Source: Pseudomonadota bacterium (lineage in GTDB: Bacteria; Pseudomonadota; Alphaproteobacteria; Rhizobiales; Xanthobacteraceae). From it: a stretch of DNA of 28,751 nt. Shown here piece after piece: positions 8,614 through 16,529 of this stretch. The stretch spans positions 1-28,751 of the forward strand of contig JAEZMT010000087.1 of assembly GCA_023442085.1 (NCBI GenBank), written 5' to 3'. The position numbers and the translations under genes are program-made. Every line of letters begins with the position of its first letter. Position 1 is the first letter of the stretch. A model generated the notes under the pieces. The model worked only from the letters and a program-made list of their open reading frames with translations, was not told the DNA's origin and ran no database searches.

Positions 8614-8651
8614 CCGCCACGCTCTCGCCCACAGGGCGAAAGCGACGGCGG
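8614..8651 (+). terminator. Long GC-rich hairpin after the RTX remnant
   Basis: A 15-bp interrupted stem is formed by CCGCC, CGCT and TCGCCC (8614-8630) pairing with GGGCGA, AGCG and GGCGG (8634-8651), with a 3-nt loop ACA. It lies 43 nt after the stop at 8570 and about 150 nt before the FkbM gene. There is no T-tract, so it may be a weak or Rho-assisted terminator or a transcript-stabilising structure. Confidence 0.4.
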
Positions 8652-8804
8652 GGCCGGAAGCACGCATCCCACCTGCGGCAGGGCCGCGCACGCAGCCTTT
8701 GGAACGGCTTGCGACTGGTTCATGCGAGGGGAAAGTGCTATCCGGAGCTTGCACGCCTTTTGCAGGCTGTAGCCGGTCAATCGTCGCTCGGGGAACTATT
8801 CGCC

Positions 8805-9557
8805 ATGTCAGCTTTGAAGAAGTATGTGCGTGGCATGATGGTATACGCTCCTGCGTTGCAGGAGGCGCGCTTTCGAACCGAGCTCGTTGCTCGCAAGGCA
8901 CTCAAGCGTGTCCATGACCGTGATTGGCTAGCCTTTGAGCATTTGAAGATTGGTTCTGGCGTAATATTGGATATCGGCGCGAACCGCGGCCAAAGCATCG
9001 CCTCCTTCAATATCGTGAAGCCCAACTGCAGCATCGATGCGTTCGAGCCGAATCCGTCGCTCTCCGCGCGCCTGTCTGCCTATTATGCGGGCGATGCCAA
9101 CGTCCGGATCCACAGCTTCGCGCTGTCGGACGTGCATGGCGAGTTCGACCTCTACGTGCCCAAGTACCGCGAATGGATCTTCGACGGCCTCGCCTCCCTG
9201 AACCCCGAGGAAGCCAGCGGCTGGCTGAACGAGAAGCGCGTCGCGGGCTTCGATCCCAAGTTGCAGACGCTGACCACCTACAAGGTTAAGGTCCTGCCGC
9301 TCGACACCCTCGGCCTCAAGCCGTCGGTGATGAAGCTTGACACCCAGGGAACGGAATATGCGGTGCTGCGGGGGGCGGTGAACACCATCGCGGAAAATCA
9401 CCCGATCATCCTGGTCGAGTCGCCGCCGGTGGAGATCACCAACTTGCTCGCGCCCATGGGCTACCGGCCCTATTCCTACATCGACGGCAAGTTCCTGGCC
9501 GATCGGGTAGACGCCAAGAACGTGTTCTATCTGCGCGAAGAGCATTTCCCCAGCTAG
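8805..9557 (+). CDS. FkbM-family SAM-dependent methyltransferase
   Basis: A 250-residue O-methyltransferase of the FkbM family, predicted cytoplasmic, of the type often found in surface-glycan loci. It shows the SAM-binding motif ILDIGANRGQS (about 54-64), DAFEPNP (78-84, acidic ribose-binding position) and a C-terminal KLDTQGTEYAVLRGA segment corresponding to the family's KIDVEGxE motif. The chosen ATG at 8805 gives a compact product; the frame is open back to a TTG at 8709 without better signals. The 5' part of the gene is less GC-rich than its 3' part. It may methylate a sugar added by the neighbouring glycosyltransferase, but it could equally belong to another glycan pathway. Confidence 0.85.
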   Translation: MSALKKYVRGMMVYAPALQEARFRTELVARKALKRVHDRDWLAFEHLKIGSGVILDIGANRGQSIASFNIVKPNCSIDAFEPNPSLSARLSAYYAGDANVRIHSFALSDVHGEFDLYVPKYREWIFDGLASLNPEEASGWLNEKRVAGFDPKLQTLTTYKVKVLPLDTLGLKPSVMKLDTQGTEYAVLRGAVNTIAENHPIILVESPPVEITNLLAPMGYRPYSYIDGKFLADRVDAKNVFYLREEHFPS

Positions 9558-9595
9558 GGCGGCACGCGTCGCCTTGCGGCGGCAGGCCCACGGAA

Positions 9596-9621
9596 GGGGC
9601 GCCCGGCTTGACGGTCGCCCC
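9596..9621 (+). terminator. Hairpin downstream of the FkbM gene
   Basis: GGGGCG-c-CCG (9596-9605) pairs with CGG-t-CGCCCC (9612-9621) around a 6-nt loop: nine base pairs with one mismatch, 38 nt after the stop. No T-tract follows, so it is a possible Rho-dependent pause or a stabilising hairpin rather than a proven terminator. Confidence 0.35.
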
Positions 9622-9636
9622 GATCCGGTGGAGGAA

Positions 9637-9657
9637 GCGGGGTTTTTCACTCCCCGC
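9637..9657 (+). promoter_or_regulatory. Hairpin abutting the sulfurtransferase start
   Basis: GCGGGG (9637-9642) and CCCCGC (9652-9657) flank the loop TTTTTCACT. The stem ends only 9 nt before the ATG at 9667, so it overlaps the region where a ribosome-binding site should be. It might reduce or tune translation of the downstream gene. Confidence 0.3.
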
Positions 9658-9666
9658 GAGACCGTC

Positions 9667-10524
9667 ATGAGCCTGCTGCCCGTGGACACCCCGGAAAGCC
9701 CCTTCGTTTCCACCGGATGGCTGGCCGCCAACCTCGGCGCACCCGACCTCGTGATCGTCGATGCGTCCTGGCACATGCCCAACACGGACCGCAACGGCGC
9801 CTCCGAGTTCTTGGCGGAGCACATTCCCGGCGCGGTCCATTTCGACATCGACGCCATCGCCGACCACACCACGCCGCTGCCCCACATGCTGCCGGACGCA
9901 CACAGCTTCGCCGTGGCGGTCGGTGCTCTGGGCGTCGGCGATGGGCTTCGGATCGTCGTGTACGATTCCCTCGGGCTCTTCTCCGCGCCGCGCGTCTGGT
10001 GGACCTTCCGGGCCTTCGGCGCCCGCGAGGTGAAGCTGCTGGACGGCGGTCTGCCGAAATGGAAGGCGGAAGGCCTGCCGCTGGAGGATGGTCCCGCCCG
10101 CCGGCCGCCAGCGACCTTCACGCCGCGCTTCGACCATTCCCTCGTGGCCGACATCGAGCGCGTGGACCAGGCCTTGAAGAGCGGCTCCGCCCAGGTGCTC
10201 GATGCGCGTCAGACCGCGCGTTTCCGCGGCGAGGCCCCGGAGCCGCGGGCGGGTCTCCCCTCAGGCCACATGCCCGGCGCCTTCAATCTGCCCCATGCGA
10301 CGCTGGTGCGAGACGGCCGGCTGGTGCCGCCGGACGAAATCGCAGAGGCCGTGAAGGCATCGGGCCTCGACCTGTCGCGGCCCGTCATCACCTCCTGCGG
10401 ATCCGGAGTCTCCGCCGCCATTCTCTGGGTGGCGCTGGAGATAATCGGGCGCCGCCCCCTGGCGCTCTATGACGGTTCGTGGACCGAATGGGGCGCCAGC
10501 GGCAAGGAGATCGCCGTCGGTTGA
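9667..10524 (+). CDS. sseA: 3-mercaptopyruvate sulfurtransferase
   Basis: Two tandem rhodanese domains in 285 residues, the usual length. The N-terminal domain (about 12-140) is catalytically inactive; the C-terminal domain (about 160-280) carries the active-site loop CGSGVSA with Cys244, the small, uncharged loop typical of 3-mercaptopyruvate sulfurtransferases rather than thiosulfate sulfurtransferases (which have CRxGx[RT]). It transfers sulfur from 3-mercaptopyruvate to thiol acceptors or cyanide in cysteine catabolism; cytoplasmic. I chose ATG 9667 because the open frame upstream to 9574 is not rhodanese-like. It has no evident tie to the flanking secretion and polysaccharide genes. Confidence 0.93.
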   Translation: MSLLPVDTPESPFVSTGWLAANLGAPDLVIVDASWHMPNTDRNGASEFLAEHIPGAVHFDIDAIADHTTPLPHMLPDAHSFAVAVGALGVGDGLRIVVYDSLGLFSAPRVWWTFRAFGAREVKLLDGGLPKWKAEGLPLEDGPARRPPATFTPRFDHSLVADIERVDQALKSGSAQVLDARQTARFRGEAPEPRAGLPSGHMPGAFNLPHATLVRDGRLVPPDEIAEAVKASGLDLSRPVITSCGSGVSAAILWVALEIIGRRPLALYDGSWTEWGASGKEIAVG

Positions 10525-10631
10525 AAAGGCACAGTTCCCAATAATGAGGCCGACCCGCTAGCGGCGTGATTTCAACCTTTCCCGACAAAGGAGAGAGTGA
10601 CGCGCGAAGTCACCAAATACCCAACTAGGGA

Positions 10632-10714
10632 ATGGCCGATGATCAACCCGGTTTGCCGAACAAGCCGCGCGTAGTCTCTCGCGCGGATGAGACCGCCGGG
10701 TGATCAAAGGCCAT
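10632..10714. repeat. Long nested inverted repeat / structured element
   Basis: The outer arms are ATGGCC-ga-TGATCA-a-CCCGG (10632-10651) and CCGGG-TGATCA-aa-GGCCAT (10696-10714), giving 17 base pairs with one internal loop and one bulge. Inside is CCGCGCG (10665-10671) pairing with CGCGCGG (10680-10686) around an 8-nt loop. It starts 108 nt after the sulfurtransferase stop. It could be a structured RNA, a REP/BIME-like repeat or a small miniature-element remnant; there is no second copy that I could find in this window. Confidence 0.5.
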
Positions 10715-10727
10715 CATCTAGCGCTTT

Positions 10728-10767
10728 CGCAAAGGCGTGGTCGCCGGCGCAAAGGCGCGGTCGCGGG
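10728..10767. repeat. 20-nt tandem repeat, two copies
   Basis: The units CGCAAAGGCGTGGTCGCCGG (10728-10747) and CGCAAAGGCGCGGTCGCGGG (10748-10767) are adjacent and match at 18 of 20 positions. They lie just beyond the nested inverted repeat. Confidence 0.6.
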
Positions 10768-10873
10768 AGGATTCGGAACACTACCGCCGCACACAACTCT
10801 TTACCGCCACTTCGTTCCTCGGCGGACGTTGGGCTTTGGGGGACGGGAAGCTGGAAGCGGTCTTCGCTTGCTG

Positions 10874-10887
10874 CGATGTCGACATCG
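10874..10887. promoter_or_regulatory. 14-bp perfect palindrome
   Basis: CGATGTCGACATCG is a perfect palindrome in non-coding sequence and could be a dimeric regulator site. No gene starts close enough to assign a target. Confidence 0.25.
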
Positions 10888-11223
10888 TGATGCGCAACAT
10901 GTTTTTGCGTTCGCGTTCACCAGAATGGCGCAGCCATTAAAGTCGGGAGCGACAATGATCGTGACATGCGCTCCGAGGTAACATCACGATCCACGCTCTG
11001 GTCGACGCTGAATACGTCTGCTCCATCCCCTGCTCACCGTGGAGTGGGCGGGCGACGCGCCGGCCGCGGCTTGGAAGGGGGGAGCGGCCCCAGGCAATCG
11101 GCTCTCCCGCGTGGCAGGAGAACCCGGCGCCCTTTCGCTCGCGGTTAATCCAAGTCGCAGACTGCATAGCCGCATCGACATTGCCCAAACAAATCCGAGC
11201 GGCCCGTACTCTGCATGGGTAAA

Positions 11224-11252
11224 AAAAGATTACGATGGCAACGCGGCCTGCG
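11224..11252 (-). terminator. Possible terminator of the minus-strand polysaccharide operon
   Basis: Read on the minus strand, a GC-rich imperfect hairpin (GGC-g-CGC ... GCG-tt-GCC, about 11233-11252 extending slightly right) is followed about 9 nt later by a run of seven T. It lies about 100 nt beyond the lyase stop. The gap between stem and T-run is longer than usual, so the call is weak. Confidence 0.25.
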
Positions 11253-11348
11253 CGCCAACCGTCCCTTCAAACCATGAGGTTGTTTGACGGCTGGATTTGG
11301 TCTTGCGGGCGTGAGGAGAGGTAGCACAGCCCCGTTATCGATGCCCCA

Positions 11349-12485
11349 TTATCCGCACTCCTTTTCTCGCGAAAGAGGGTACATTCGGACGACATTTCCC
11401 CCAAGGTACGGATAGACCTCGTCGACGCCACGGGCTCTAATATACCGATACAACTCGCAGTCACTAAACACTGAAAGATAAATATATATCCAAGCGTTTG
11501 CGTATGTTTTCGAGGGGTCCCATTCCTGAACCGCTTGGGTTTTACGCTCAAGGCCGGATGGGTCCCTCGCGTTCTTGAAAATGAAATGGGCGAGCCGCTG
11601 GACAGCGCTAACTTCTTTTTCACTGAGCTGAACGTCGTTGCGCTTCGCGAACAGTATCACCTGAAGCAGCGGCGTCAAAGAGAAGGCGTGATAACTCAGG
11701 GCGCGGCTTCCCCTCGCCATTTCCCGCGGCAGGGCACCTTGCATGTCGACCTCGTCCAACCCATCCGACATGGCCGTCAAAGCCCATTCAAAATGGCGCC
11801 TGTTGCCGGAGGCGATGGCAGTAGCGGAAAGCGCAGCGGCCGTCCAATACCGGTGGTTATTCTTCGAGCTTCCGATGGTCTCAATCAGCAAGTCTCCTAC
11901 TCGGGCCAGCCAAGACCGCACTCGATCAACAGCTTCCTTTTCGCGAAAGGGCACGCTGGTCGCGATTAGAAAATCGACTGCCAAAGCGTTGGCGGCCCAC
12001 CGGCGGTGGCCGTTACCCTGCATATTGGAAGCTCCCAATAATGCTCCGTTGGATGCCCAGCTATCCAGCAGTCGGATAGCGCATGCGGCCGCACCAGCCG
12101 CCTCGGCTCCATCAGCGAGAAACATACGTGCCGTCTGCGCCTCAACTTGAGCGATAAAATCGTTGAGGGGACGGACTTGCCGCCGGTTCTCCGCAAGGAG
12201 CGCCGGATCGATGGTGGTTGCTCGCTTGTCGATATAATACCCGACTGGCTCAAGATCGATGACTGGCGAAACAGGCTCCGGGCATTGCTGGGCTGCTGCC
12301 CCAGCTCCAGCATCGTCTGCTCCCAGCCCTAGGGAAATGAACGGATTGAGAAGCACTTGCGGTACTTTTGAATAACGCGCGATCTGTGCCTCTCCGGGCA
12401 CGATTATCAAAAGGAGGAAAATTAAAACGAAGCCCGACCGAAAAATTCTGGGCCCCATCCGCCCTATCTCTCCGTAGCCGCTCAT
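11349..12485 (-). CDS. PL5 alginate-lyase-like polysaccharide lyase
   Basis: A 378-residue, probably periplasmic protein with an N-terminal hydrophobic signal (about residues 17-33) and an alginate lyase superfamily all-alpha domain. It matches AlgL-type lyases in the NNHRYW motif (N209-W214) and the segment GALPREMARGSRALSYHAF (249-267). Candidate catalytic residues N210, H211, R258 and Y265 keep the same spacing as the Asn-His/Arg/Tyr set of Pseudomonas AlgL as I recall it. Expected activity is beta-elimination in mannuronate-containing polymer. Its ATG overlaps the stop of the upstream wzy-like gene as ATGA; an alternative ATG at 12458 has GGAG 11 nt upstream and a shorter n-region. Base composition is intermediate between the AT-rich wzy gene and the GC-rich surroundings. 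Confidence 0.82.
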   Translation of the reverse strand: MSGYGEIGRMGPRIFRSGFVLIFLLLIIVPGEAQIARYSKVPQVLLNPFISLGLGADDAGAGAAAQQCPEPVSPVIDLEPVGYYIDKRATTIDPALLAENRRQVRPLNDFIAQVEAQTARMFLADGAEAAGAAACAIRLLDSWASNGALLGASNMQGNGHRRWAANALAVDFLIATSVPFREKEAVDRVRSWLARVGDLLIETIGSSKNNHRYWTAAALSATAIASGNRRHFEWALTAMSDGLDEVDMQGALPREMARGSRALSYHAFSLTPLLQVILFAKRNDVQLSEKEVSAVQRLAHFIFKNARDPSGLERKTQAVQEWDPSKTYANAWIYIYLSVFSDCELYRYIRARGVDEVYPYLGGNVVRMYPLSREKECG

Positions 12486-13783
12486 ATGCCGCGCCCGTCA
12501 ACTCTTCTGTTAACCACAACCCTCGTGGGCGCCGGACTGATCGACCTCCGCTTCGGCACGTGCTGTTGTTGCTCGCACCGAGCCAACGTCAATCCCAGCC
12601 AGGCCGAGTAGGCAATTGCAACGGAGAAGGACGCATGACCAAGCAACGGAATTGTGATCATGTAGATGGCCACAAACACAATAAGCGCCACCCGCCCCTG
12701 ACCCTTGTGATTTTGGGATATCATCATCAGAAGGCATATAATATAAAATATCGACATGGCACCGAACTTTACGAATGCAGTAATGTAAGTCGTATCAATC
12801 TGATTATGAAGATAATCTAACCCTTGATAAATGAACCACGGAATGTAAAACGTTGTTCCAAAACCATATCCAAACAGAGCATGAAAAAGACTAATATCAT
12901 TTAGATAAACTTCAGCGGGATAAAAACGGGTCCCCAACTGCTCTAGAAGCGCTTCAGATTCGAGCGCATCCGTGATGCGGGACACCTCAAAATAATAAGC
13001 AAGCTGAATGAAGACAATTATAGCAATAATACCAAGAACAAATGATGCAACGGCCTTAGGCACGGATCGGACTGAAGATACAACAAGCGCACCAACGACT
13101 GCCACAACCATCATTCGGTATCCCGAAATCATGACGCCAGCAAAAGACAAACAAATTGCAGAATAAAACACGATCCAGTTTGTATTTCTCTTAAAGATTC
13201 GATAATTCACTATTGCAGATATAAAAAATATTGCATTCAAATATGTTCCAAGTCCAAAATACCGATAATTATTGGCAACTTCATAATATGAATTGTCAAA
13301 CTTAAGTACACCAACAAAAATCAAAAATACCATTCCAACATTAGCTGCCCCCGCAGCCAACGATATCATAGTCAATAGCCCCAAAGAGACCGGCTTGACA
13401 CTGTCAACCTGGGCCAACAATAGAATTGGAAAGGCGATTGCGAAAATGTATCTTAGGTCTCGCAAAATATACTTATCTATACCGCCATCGTAAAAAGCAA
13501 TTGATATTGTATATACAAATAAACAATATAAAACAGCTGAGACATAAAATATAAAATTTTCAATATTCATCGCATTTTTTAGATGCATAATAACATAAAG
13601 ACCAAGTCCAACATAATAATATTCGAAAAAATAAACCCCATATTGGGCGACCATGTCCTCGAACCGATTTGCTGTAGGAAGTGTACTGGCGGCAAACATA
13701 AATACGACCAACGCAGCGCGCGGCCAAATGATGCTTGCAAATCCAAGCATCAGAAAACATCCTGACAGCGCCCAATACAGCAT
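12482..13783 (-). CDS. Wzy/O-antigen-ligase-like polysaccharide polymerase
   Basis: A 433-residue polytopic inner-membrane protein with about 10-12 hydrophobic segments along its length. It has a long periplasmic-type loop between about residues 280 and 340, and shows SGYRMMVVAVVGAL and HNQIDTTYITAFVKFG, resembling the SGxR and HN...G segments of O-antigen ligases and Wzy polymerases. The gene is strikingly AT-rich compared with its neighbours, a common state for wzy genes and a sign of separate acquisition; only its last ~35 codons are GC-rich. ATG 13783 is preceded by AAGG at about 7 nt; a GTG lies directly before it. It is ATGA-coupled to the lyase. Polymerase is more likely than ligase given the adjacent Wzx. 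Confidence 0.8.
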   Translation of the reverse strand: MLYWALSGCFLMLGFASIIWPRAALVVFMFAASTLPTANRFEDMVAQYGVYFFEYYYVGLGLYVIMHLKNAMNIENFIFYVSAVLYCLFVYTISIAFYDGGIDKYILRDLRYIFAIAFPILLLAQVDSVKPVSLGLLTMISLAAGAANVGMVFLIFVGVLKFDNSYYEVANNYRYFGLGTYLNAIFFISAIVNYRIFKRNTNWIVFYSAICLSFAGVMISGYRMMVVAVVGALVVSSVRSVPKAVASFVLGIIAIIVFIQLAYYFEVSRITDALESEALLEQLGTRFYPAEVYLNDISLFHALFGYGFGTTFYIPWFIYQGLDYLHNQIDTTYITAFVKFGAMSIFYIICLLMMISQNHKGQGRVALIVFVAIYMITIPLLGHASFSVAIAYSAWLGLTLARCEQQQHVPKRRSISPAPTRVVVNRRVDGRGI

Positions 13784-13976
13784 CACTAGCCTTACAGAGT
13801 TCGACCGGAATCAGGCGGGTAGCAAATCAATTCACTCGCAACTGCGCGCGCGAACCGACGCTCCTGCATTCTAAGGATCTAGGTTACCATTCCCATTTTC
13901 CGTAAAGCAATCCGCTCTGGGCTCCTTCCGCTCAAGTCGGCCTATCTCGGCGGGAACATCCGGCTGCTTTACCCGG

Positions 13977-16352
13977 TCAGGCTGCCGCCGTCCTGCGCGC
14001 CATGAAGCCGGCGACGGCGTCGATGACGCTGCGGCCGAACGGCTCCCAATAGGCCGAGATCAGATAGGCGACCAGCACCATCAGCGCCATCACCGCGGCG
14101 GCCACCACCGGCGCCGCGCCCCAGCCGAAGATGCCGCACAGGTGGACGATGAGGCTGTAGCCCGCGGCCTGGTGCACCAGATACAGCGGATAGCTCATCG
14201 CACCGAGGCGCCGGGCGACGCGGCTCGCCAGCGGGTTGGCAATGTTGAACGCAAACCCGATCACCAGTCCGAACGAGACGGCCGCGATCGCGATCCCCAC
14301 CCACGCAGGTGCGCGCACGCCGTCGAGCATGTCCACATGCTCGAATTCCTCATAGCCCTGCCACGACGCCAGCAGCAGCGCGGGCAGGATCAGCAGGCCG
14401 ACGAACCGTTGCTCGCCGCGCATGCGCCAGAGGTAATAGAGGATGCCCAGGATGAAGAACCCGCTGTGCGGCGAGAGCGTCGCAATGCGGAAGGCCGAGA
14501 CGGCGCGCATGTGCGGAAGTGCCTCGTGCGCGGCCATGGCGACGATGCTCGCGACGATCCACAGCGTCACGAGAAGCTTCAGCCGATCAAGATTGCGCAG
14601 CACCAAGAGGACGATGAAGACATAGAGATAGAAGCGCAGCTCGATGGTGATCGACCAGTAGGAGCCGTCCACCGCCTTGCCTCCGGCAAGAAGGCCGACG
14701 GTAGACAAGGCCTTGGCATAGCTGGAGAGGGACGGCAGGCCGAGCGGCTCGGGCCACACGACCAGAACGGCCATGGTGAAGGTTGAGGCGATGACCAATG
14801 CCGGCGCGAGGCGCGAAAAACGCGCGAGCGCGAAGGCGCCGGCCGAACGGTTCGCCGCCGAATAGATGATGACAAAACCGCTGATGATGAAGAAGGCCGA
14901 GACACCGAAGCGCCCGGCGACCAGCAGCGGATGCGCGTCACCCATCAGCGGGATCACGCCCGAGATCGGCCCATAATAGAGATAGTGGTAGACCATCACG
15001 CCGAAGGCGAGCAGGAAGCGCAGAATTTCCAGCCCCTCGATCTTGCCGCGATGCGCGGCCGGCGGGGCGGCGGGGCCCGAAGCGCGCTGAGCGACGGGCG
15101 GTGCGACAGGCTTCATTTCTGCGTCCTCGGCATTCCGTCGCCCGGCAGGCCGGCCCTTCTCTGGATGTTGCCCGAGCGCTTCGGGGCGTGGCCCCTTCAA
15201 GCCTGCGAGCCGGTCGGTCAGCCAAGCCCGGACGCCGTCCGTGCGCGTTTCCGTCAGCTGGGCCGCGGCCGCCGCGAACAGGAAGACGAAGGCGTATTGC
15301 CCGACGATGCGGAGCCAAAACAGCGCTCCGGACGGTGCGTCGCGATAGCCAAAGCCGAAAACGTGCTCCCCGATGGCGGCCATCACGTTCATCAGCGGCA
15401 CGTGCACGCAATAGATGGTGAAGGTGAAGCTGGCGAGGAGGACGCTCGCCCGCGCGAAAGGGCGCGGGATCCACAGGCTGCGGAAGCGCAGCTGGAGCAG
15501 GAAGGCGGCGAACAGCGTCATGCTCACCACATCGAACGCGTAGGCCACCAGGCCTTCATTGGCCCACAGGTTTATCCCGGTGGCCACCCGGAAGCCGACC
15601 AGCAGTACCAGCACCGCCGCCAGCAACTGACCGGGCGAGACGAAAGGGAGCGGACGGTCTGCCGCCGCGGCGAACATGCCGAGGCACCAGATGAGGAAAT
15701 AGGGCGGCATCAGCGCGCCGGTTTCCCATTGCAGGAAACCAACCGACATGATCGCCGCCGCAAACAGCGCGCAGGCGACCTTGAACACGGTCGAGGTCGG
15801 GCGCCGGAACTCGTAGAGCAGCAGCGCAATGGCTACGAGGTAGTACCAGAACTCGTTGAAAAGGGTCCAGAGCGCGCCGTTGGTGCCATAGGTCGGACAG
15901 GCGACCGTCTGGAGGAAGGCCACGTTGCAGAGGAAGGTCGTCACCCCCAGCGTCGGCGACGCACCGCCACGGTCGTAGATCGCCGCCGGCACCCCGGAGA
16001 GGGACATGCCGAGACTGTCGAAGGCCAGCGTCAGAACCAGCGCCGGGATGATGACGATCCACAGCCGCACCAACCGGCGCGAGAGGAACCGCCCGAGGTC
16101 GATCCGCCCCGTGCGCTGCACCTCGCGCCAGGACGTTCCACCCACCAGGAAACCGCTGATCACGAAGAAGACCATGATTCCCGGATGGGAAAAGCCCATC
16201 AGGAAGGTGAATAGCACGTGCGCCTTCTCGCGCGCCTCGGGCGGCACATCGTGGATGGTGGCGACAAAGCGGTTTCCACCATGGGCGATGACCACCGAGC
16301 CGGCCGCGATCCAGCGGAAGACGTCGATCCAGACGGAAAGGTTCTCCGTCAT
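13977..16352 (-). CDS. Tandem-fused double acyltransferase-3 (AT3) membrane protein
   Basis: One uninterrupted frame of about 791 residues encodes two complete AT3 domains (O-acyltransferases of the OafA/NodX type), each about 350-380 residues with ~10 membrane helices, joined by a Pro/Ala/Arg-rich linker of about 70 residues. Each copy keeps the R-x10-H motif at its first helix (RWIAAGSVVIAH in the first, RFLLAFGVMVYH in the second) and an FFxISGFxxx segment. The likely role is O-acetylation or other acylation of lipid-linked sugars or polymer at the inner membrane. I start at ATG 16352 (TENLSVWIDVFRW); the frame is open to 16493. An internal ATG at 15116, with GAGG 8 nt upstream, could produce the second domain alone. 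Confidence 0.85.
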   Translation of the reverse strand: MTENLSVWIDVFRWIAAGSVVIAHGGNRFVATIHDVPPEAREKAHVLFTFLMGFSHPGIMVFFVISGFLVGGTSWREVQRTGRIDLGRFLSRRLVRLWIVIIPALVLTLAFDSLGMSLSGVPAAIYDRGGASPTLGVTTFLCNVAFLQTVACPTYGTNGALWTLFNEFWYYLVAIALLLYEFRRPTSTVFKVACALFAAAIMSVGFLQWETGALMPPYFLIWCLGMFAAAADRPLPFVSPGQLLAAVLVLLVGFRVATGINLWANEGLVAYAFDVVSMTLFAAFLLQLRFRSLWIPRPFARASVLLASFTFTIYCVHVPLMNVMAAIGEHVFGFGYRDAPSGALFWLRIVGQYAFVFLFAAAAAQLTETRTDGVRAWLTDRLAGLKGPRPEALGQHPEKGRPAGRRNAEDAEMKPVAPPVAQRASGPAAPPAAHRGKIEGLEILRFLLAFGVMVYHYLYYGPISGVIPLMGDAHPLLVAGRFGVSAFFIISGFVIIYSAANRSAGAFALARFSRLAPALVIASTFTMAVLVVWPEPLGLPSLSSYAKALSTVGLLAGGKAVDGSYWSITIELRFYLYVFIVLLVLRNLDRLKLLVTLWIVASIVAMAAHEALPHMRAVSAFRIATLSPHSGFFILGILYYLWRMRGEQRFVGLLILPALLLASWQGYEEFEHVDMLDGVRAPAWVGIAIAAVSFGLVIGFAFNIANPLASRVARRLGAMSYPLYLVHQAAGYSLIVHLCGIFGWGAAPVVAAAVMALMVLVAYLISAYWEPFGRSVIDAVAGFMARRTAAA

Positions 16353-16529
16353 GGCCGGCGACGACACGCTGCCGGGCGCGGGCCGGCTCACCGGCGTGTC
16401 GCGCACGTCCCCGGCATGTCCCCTCGTCGCTGGACCCTGCAGCGCCACCGCGTGTTTCCTCGCTATTGACCTACAAAGACCCCTGGCCCCCATGGACGCA
16501 AGAGCCGGGCCTTGAACATATCCTAGTCC

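Larger units (their letters stand above)
10525..11348. other. 824-bp stretch with no recognisable gene
   Basis: Short open frames occur in several frames around 10687-11287, but none looks like a known protein or has convincing start signals. The region holds a CCGCTAGCGG palindrome (10555-10564), a nested hairpin (10632-10714), a 20-nt tandem repeat (10728-10767), a 14-bp palindrome (10874-10887) and a possible minus-strand terminator (11224-11252). It separates a housekeeping gene from the polysaccharide cluster and could be a decayed boundary region. Confidence 0.5.

Noticed and set aside
10687..11287. Small plus-strand frames in the gap after the sulfurtransferase gene
   Set aside because: Three frames overlap, all are Arg/Ser-rich, none has a good ribosome-binding site or family resemblance.
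14931..16214. A 427-codon plus-strand frame opposite the AT3 fusion
   Set aside because: It is rich in Arg, Gln, Glu and His with no motif, while the minus strand encodes two AT3 domains.
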